Source of the DNA: Trachythela sp. YZ-2020
Taxonomy: Eukaryota > Cnidaria > Anthozoa > Malacalcyonacea > Clavulariidae
Reading direction: 5' to 3'
Assembly: GCA_016169945.1 (NCBI GenBank)
Contig: JADLSH010000199.1
Span: 1,116,001 to 1,180,000, forward strand
DNA: 64,000 bases
This document shows, piece by piece, positions 58,801 to 64,000 of the stretch. The notes under the pieces are model-generated. The model searched no databases. It worked only from the letters and a program-made list of their open reading frames with translations, and was not told where the DNA came from. Positions within the stretch are counted from its first letter, which is position 1. Every line of letters begins with the position of its first letter. Position numbers and translations under genes: made by a program.

Positions 58801-61653
58801 CAAGTGCAATTCGTGCTCTTGTGTCCGCAGGAGCTGACAAGACTATTAGAGACAACAATGGAGAGACAGCGTTAGACATTGCTTTTGCTGGAGGTGTGCA
58901 AAATATTGTCCAAGAACTTCTAAGGGTAAGGAATCTAACATATAGATTAGTGGATGTCATTACTGGCTTGTGGCACAGTGACGTAATCGTATAGGCTTTC
59001 CCGGTTAGGTCTGAACTTTGACGCGGCAAAACTGTTCAACGCCTAAAACAGTTAGACTAAGTCTAAGGACTGGTAAGATGCAAGGAATTGCGACTCAAAT
59101 AGGTCGCTCCTTCCGCGCGGGCGAAGCGAACGTATTAATGAAGAACGGTCTTTAATCGTTTTCAGAACGGCGAGCAGGGTTTCTACTCGGAGTTGGATCA
59201 AGACCAAGAGATTCCAGTGTCAGTCGCCAGTAATCTCTTTCCTTCACCAAGTCGAACTGACGATAGCGATGCAACATGGAATGATAGAGCCAGTTCACGA
59301 TCTTCAAGCACACCTTCCACCGCACCTTCCAGCAGCAGACCGGTCGTCAATGATCACGCGCCATTGCCAACCATGACGTTGATGGGAATCAAACGAGAGA
59401 AGATTACCGTATCAGAGGTAAGTGTTAGTTCTATGGTACCTGCATACCAAAAGAATCATACTACACAAGAATGGCCTGATTTCTAGTACAGACAGATCAT
59501 CCGTGAAGACGGATCCGTGTAAACACAAGACGAACCAGCTAGAATAGCACGATCAATATCGATCACTTGCTAGAGTCCTGAATGCCGTATTTATACGCAT
59601 AGACGAATCATCCGTTCAGTCGAACTAGGCACGCAAAACACGGGTGGCAGATGCGGTTAGCGCGCTGCCCCTTACCTCTGAGTTAAGCCGGCTATACAGC
59701 AGGTCGAGCGTATGGAATTGCTCAGGTTGGGTAACGCTGGCCAGTGTCCTTGATAAACTCATGTGAGTTGAGATTGGTTGGTTCTCTCCTGTGCTTCGAG
59801 GGTTTTTCTCCGGGTACTCCGGTTTTCCTCCCTCGCTAAAAACTAACCCTTAGGGATTAACCTTGACTAACTAACTACCTTCGGAACCTTTGTCAATTGG
59901 GTTGTAAAACCTGTTAAGGCGTCCACTTCAGAGTGGAAAACACATAAACATAAACAAGTTCGTCTAGCCTGCGTGGCAGACGGTGCTTGCTAATGAAAAG
60001 GTGGAAGTAGCTTCCAACCTCCCTCATCTGTCCCTATCTTATTGACAAGGCCGTGTTCTTCATTCTAAGCCGTATAATCCTATTATTTTCCCACAGGAAA
60101 ACTGCAGTTCACCGTGCGCATGCAGTCCGACGGAAGAAGATGACCCCGCACAAGGAGGTACATGTACGTGCGGAAAGCTACAGTACAAATCTTTTAACAT
60201 TTGTACAGCAGGGTCAGGGCGCGAAATAACGGCCGGTCAACGGACAATGTCCGGCCAAAATGAGTAGTTGTCCGGTCAAACTCTCGCATGACCGGTCATT
60301 TTGACCGGCTACTTTTTAAAGTTTACATGTAATTCAGTTGCTAAATAAAGCGAACGAGCAAACTATTTTCATACAATTTTCTCATGGATTAAGTTTCGAA
60401 GTTGCTGACAAGTGAAAATAGCCGGCACGCAGTGGCTGCAACTGTCAAAACTTATGTTCTTTGTTAATTTCGTCTGATGTTGCGTTTACTTTGAATAATA
60501 TTTACTGTACGGACTTTACAATAAAACTCAGAAGTGATTCTTGACTTCTACAGATTTTGTCAGGCTTTAGTTTAGCTGAATAACACCAGCCAGAAATGCG
60601 GGATGTTCGAGCTAAAGTTGGTCTGGCCGGTCACCTTGACCGGCAACCCTCCAGCCGTTATTTCGCGCCCTGCAGGGTGCAGTACGGATGTCGGCGGCCC
60701 ACGCTGAAGTTTTTTTTGCCTTCGTTTCACAGGTTCATCAAATTCTCCTGCTGTGCTGAAGTATCTCGGTGATGCTGGTTTATTGGGTGATGTCTCCGCA
60801 CTTGTTGTCAGAGCTCGAGCACAAGATGAAGCAAATATGAGAAAAATAGAAAGTAGAGCAAACGGTAAAATATTTGTATTCGGCTTGTGCAGTCACGCGA
60901 GAATATTACGTCATGCTATATAACCGGCAATTTTGGGGGGCAAATCGTGGATTTCACGAAGTGCCGTTTTCGTTTATATCTTGCGAAATACCGAGAGTTA
61001 TAAGATAATCTATACCTCTTTAGAATCCTTGAACAACGATGAGTATTTTGGTGTATAGTTTGTTGCTTTAGCAGGGTCTAGAACTCGAGTTCGAACCCGT
61101 AGCGCCACAAACCTGAAGTCTCTGAAATGCCATTTCCTGCATTTTGAGAGAAGATTTAAGCTTTTATAGAATTATAATGATTATAACAATAAAACGTCAT
61201 ATCAATTATAAAACACACCACTGTTTTGCACAAAACTGTGTTAACAACAAAATGCCGAAACGATAAATTTTACCGGTTACCGCCTGATAAGGAGAACCCT
61301 GAATGACTTTTAAAGGTGCTCGCTTTCACATGACGTCATGGCCGCCATATTGGTTTTAACCATGCAGAACCAAATTATGAAAATATTTTTGAATATACAT
61401 AAGCATGGCCGCCATTACCTTCATACTATTTTGATAACCACGGACTGAGTGAAAACTCTTTATACTTACATTTCTGCTGTATTTCCCAGAAATTGACATT
61501 CAAATCAAGAACAAAGATCATTGTATCCAGAAGATGAAACAAGAATTGAACTCTCTCAAGAATAAACGAAAAGAATGTGACTCGGATTTTGAAAGACTAA
61601 GAAAGAGAATGCATTCTTGTGAAAGTGCGATGAAAGAATTGCCAAATTTATGA
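55879..61653 (+). CDS. Ankyrin-repeat protein with C-terminal coiled coil, unnamed (7 exons)
   Basis: Exons 55879-56508, 58110-58232, 58788-58925, 59166-59417, 60097-60157, 60733-60864, 61490-61653. All junctions are GT-AG with matching phases, giving 499 aa. Residues 1-40 hold a duplicated MARSSPT motif and a basic stretch. A Cys/His-rich patch follows (HPCTPFCDGKVECPKHH, CNDC). Ankyrin repeats span about 110-297, with cores LVHLACAFGKCLALEWLL, NGDTPLHTAA, GKTTLHLLA and GETALDIAF. Exon 4 is a Ser/Pro/Thr-rich linker, exon 5 is Cys-rich (CSSPCACSP), and exons 6-7 form a charged coiled coil to the end. No membrane segment or catalytic motif. It may be a scaffold or an IkB/ANKRD-type regulator, but I do not recognise the family. 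Confidence 0.8.
57115..57445 (+). repeat. ~246-bp-spaced direct duplication in ankyrin-gene intron 1
   Basis: The 70-bp block ATGACCAAAGAGAAGATGAA through GGACAGATAAAGCACC occurs at about 57128 and again at about 57379, almost identical. Related words recur between them. Confidence 0.75.
58293..58468. mobile_element. Palindromic MITE in ankyrin-gene intron 2
   Basis: AAAGGTACGTTCACACGC and the inverse GTGTGTAAACGTACTTT mark the ends, with TGTCGGGCCGATTT paired to AAATCGACCCGACA inside. A related end (CTACGTTCACACGAGACC) occurs alone at 46201. Confidence 0.7.
59643..59958 (+). mobile_element. tRNA-derived SINE in ankyrin-gene intron 4
   Basis: The head has an A-box-like GTGGCAGATGCGGTTAGCGC and a degenerate B box (CAGGTCGAGCG). 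The middle has TTTTTCTCCGGGTACTCCGG then TTTTCCTCCCTC, the same core as the SINE at 4097. The tail is ACATAA-type. Confidence 0.65.
60216..60671. mobile_element. hAT-like non-autonomous element in ankyrin-gene intron 5
   Basis: The ends AGGGCGCGAAATAACGGC and GCCGTTATTTCGCGCCCT are perfect inverses. GCAGGGT flanks both sides (7 of 8 bp alike), matching hAT-size target duplication. Sub-terminal CCGGTCAAAATGACCGG-like palindromes are repeated. No transposase frame. Confidence 0.8.
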
Positions 61654-61665
61654 AATTGAGACAGA

Positions 61666-62017
61666 TAAGGGACTGCTCATAAATTAGCAGGGGGGGAGGA
61701 GCTGTAGAGAGAGGGAGGGTCATAACTTTTTGAACCCCCTTAATGGAAAATGGAGGGTCACATAAATTTGTGCTCACCCTTGATCATAAAGATCATTGTG
61801 TTTTATATAGAATCACAGGAATAGTATCATAAGTAATTTTCCATGTCTGTAGTATAAAAATTCTCACTGTGCAGGGGAGGGTCATGATATTTGTGTCCAA
61901 GTTCAAGGGAGGGTCAGAGTATTTCACACCCATCGCTAAGGAGAGAGTCACAAAATTTTCAACACTGAATTTCACATCTCCACCCCCTCCCCCTGCTAAT
62001 TTATGACCAGTCCCTAA
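61666..62017. mobile_element. Foldback element just after the ankyrin-gene stop
   Basis: TAAGGGACTGCTCATAAATT and the inverse AATTTATGACCAGTCCCTA form the ends, each followed inward by AGCAGGGGG or its complement. The element starts 12 bp past the TGA, so it is probably part of the 3' UTR. Confidence 0.75.
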
Positions 62018-63139
62018 ACTGGAACAAAATTTTGCGTTATATTTTATGAGAACTCATGACTGCACTTTCAAGAAATTTAATAGACTTAACGGGATCTAAG
62101 ACAGTTTTGTATAACGTCAGATGATTTTACTCTTCAAAGGGAAAGTCCTTGCCCCCGGCGTGTTATGCCCATTGCCACCCTAATTCACTGACACTGACAT
62201 ATATATGATAACTAATTTAAATGCTTGGTTACCTTTGTTCCACTCTATGCTTGAATTGTAATTACAATGGTAACTTGGCATGCGAGGTATCCGAAAATGT
62301 GAAATGAGTGGGCAATGAGCATAAACATACGTTATGTAAATGGGGTCTATACTATATACCATATATTTGGCACTGTACAATGCCAATATATACGTGTGGT
62401 TAAATACCAGCGCCAGGAACTTGTGCGTGCTTAATATTTCTTTATATTTATTAGAGTCGCCTATAGTATATATAGAACTAATGTGTTGCCAAATTCGTGC
62501 ACAATTTGTACATAACAAAGTTTACTTTCTTACCTGGTTTGCGAGAGTTTTTGTACTTTATTTAAACCTCGATATCCAGTAAAAAAAACTTCAACAACTT
62601 TGCTCTTTTCCCGCCAAAACCGACGGCGATAGTACGTCGTTCTCGAAAAGCATGTCGGTATAACCAATGACGTATTAAAACAGGCCTCGAAAGCTAAGTA
62701 ACTTGGATGGAATTTGGCCACTTCATTTTTCGTTTGGCAACGAAGAAAATGTTTGACCTTTTGCCTTCTTATTTGCCCTGTTCACAGATGACATGAATCT
62801 CATTCGTATTCAATGAGAATTCTTAAAATATGTATGCCAATTTTAGTTTAAATCTGTCCTCGTAAGTATTTCTGCACATTTTACGAAAATAGCAAGGCTC
62901 ATTCAATAGCTTAACAATTTGATGGAGCATTGAGTCCGGCTTGTGTAAACATTATATTGGGCTTTTCATGAATATATAGATTAATGTTTCGGGCAAAGCA
63001 GTTCAATATAGATTAATGTTTCGGGCAAAGCAGTTCAATGTTAACAATACTGTATAAATATATTATTTTCACAAAACGAAAGAGCACCACTCTCTACTAT
63101 TTACACTGTAACAACTCAAAACTTACACAAAATACTTAA
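62018..63139. other. Intergenic, no supported gene
   Basis: No gene recognised. An E2F-like TTTTCCCGCCAAAA lies at about 62606. A 34-bp unit with GATTAATGTTTCGGGCAAAG is tandemly doubled at 62974-63041. Confidence 0.45.
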
Positions 63140-63718
63140 CTACGGATCAACCTGTACCAAGGCGGGGAATGTGCGCATGCGTAATCGCTCAACTTCAGCT
63201 CTCAATACCGCTACCTCCTGTGATTGGGCTTTCGCTAAGTCGACCAGCTTACGACGAGCCACGATGTTCTTTAGTCGCCGTTCACTGTTCGCTTCTGCCT
63301 GGTTTTCAGCTAGAGTTGTAATGTATTTACATATAACCATCGATATCGATATTCAATAATAACTATTCGGGATATTAAGTCGATAATAACACCAGGTTTT
63401 AACTCTCTAAATCCACATACTATACAGTATATCTTGAATTTATTTTATAGCTTTGGGGTCTTTGTAGGTTGGGGCATTCCTCCTACAGTCCTCCTTGCCT
63501 TCCTGGCCCACTATTCATTTTGTGTTTCAATAAAAAAATAATTATACACTGCAATTATACTCACCATTAGGATCGCTGACATTCTTTCTTTCCGCCACTT
63601 TGAGCGCCATTTCTTCTAAATCAAAGTCCATTCTCTCGTTCTCGATTTCCTTCTTTCTGATCGCTTTTTTCAAATCACGAATCACTCGACGGCGATCTTC
63701 CACATTCCGCGCGTGAGT
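63140..63718 (-). CDS. CFAP43: C-terminal exons of a coiled-coil axonemal protein, CFAP43-like (partial)
   Basis: Two exons: 63718-63565 (acceptor CAG before ACTCACGCG, donor phase 1) and 63309-63140 (stop). Together they encode 107 C-terminal residues of almost pure charged coiled coil, starting THARNVEDRRRVIRDL and ending VERLRMRTFPALVQVDP. The KxxVDLAKAQ...LRAEVERLR...TFPALVQ ending is what I recall from CFAP43/CFAP44-type tether proteins of the ciliary inner dynein arm, but I cannot exclude another flagellar coiled-coil protein. The upstream exons lie beyond the right edge. The splice junction restores a codon (G+CT), which supports the model. Confidence 0.55.
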
Positions 63719-64000
63719 CTGCCAAATAGTTGAAATTTTCAATTAGTTCCAACGGTTGCCTTAACCCCTGGCCGAGTTAAGAAACGCTGTTGCAGAAAAA
63801 TTTCTATAATTCCATGCATGTTTCTACCTTTGCCCACCTTTGGGAAACATGGCTGGGAAACATGGCTAGGAAATAATGTTTCCGCAACAATGTTTTCTAG
63901 TTTACCAAGGGCTTACCGTCACGTTTTGCGGTATACTTTAGAATATAGTAAAGCCCCGCATGAAAGAACCAGTGAATTTTGACTTCATGCTGAAGTGGTT

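Overview
The window is AT-rich nuclear DNA of an animal. Intron-containing genes with GT-AG splice sites, replication-dependent histone genes with 3' stem-loops, tRNA-derived SINEs and dense foldback transposon remnants all indicate a metazoan. The gene set (CATSPERB, TIMP-like, NADAR, bacterial-type MetE-like, HNMT-like) and the repeat style fit a marine invertebrate. A cnidarian is my best guess, but the sequence alone does not prove it. All gene models below were built by hand from ORFs, splice signals and phase matching. Each multi-exon model closes in frame.

Layout. 1-11071: no gene recognised; two adjacent mariner-type foldback elements, a SINE, near-perfect hairpins and a 452-bp element with a 7-bp target duplication. 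11072-15995 (-): a complete five-exon CATSPERB (sperm calcium channel subunit, 1122 aa). 16658-18429 (-): four-exon EXOSC1/CSL4 (RNA exosome cap). 19028-21433 (+): four-exon coiled-coil gene resembling human C6orf163, divergent from EXOSC1, with near-palindromic RFX X-boxes in its promoter and first intron. 21950-32697: gene-poor, with two satellite-like arrays. 32698-39401 (+): four-exon secreted TIMP-like gene that has lost Cys1 and Cys3 of the metalloprotease-chelating N-terminus and apparently both disulfide partners. 40643-42768: convergent histone H4 (+) and H3 (-). 43063-47125: nested inverted repeats and minisatellites around an intronless HNMT-like methyltransferase (45257-46147, +). 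47647-50570 (-): four-exon MetE-like (cobalamin-independent methionine synthase C-domain) gene. 52100-53468 (+): three-exon NADAR-domain gene. 55879-61653 (+): seven-exon ankyrin/coiled-coil gene with no name I recognise. 63140-63718 (-): the last two exons of a coiled-coil, probably CFAP43-like, axonemal gene that runs off the right edge.

How it fits together. Several genes point to sperm or cilia (CATSPERB, the C6orf163-like gene with X-boxes, the CFAP43-like fragment). The others are housekeeping (EXOSC1, histones) or small-molecule/nucleic-acid enzymes (HNMT-like, MetE-like, NADAR). No operon-like organisation is seen. One foldback transposon family (AACTCTCATCAACTCTCA-rich) occurs four times, once intergenically, twice inside introns and once just after a stop codon. 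The observations most worth following are the cysteine-stripped TIMP, the X-boxes, the MetE-like and NADAR genes in an animal context, and the inverted-repeat cassette whose two arms differ by a 36-bp micro-inversion.
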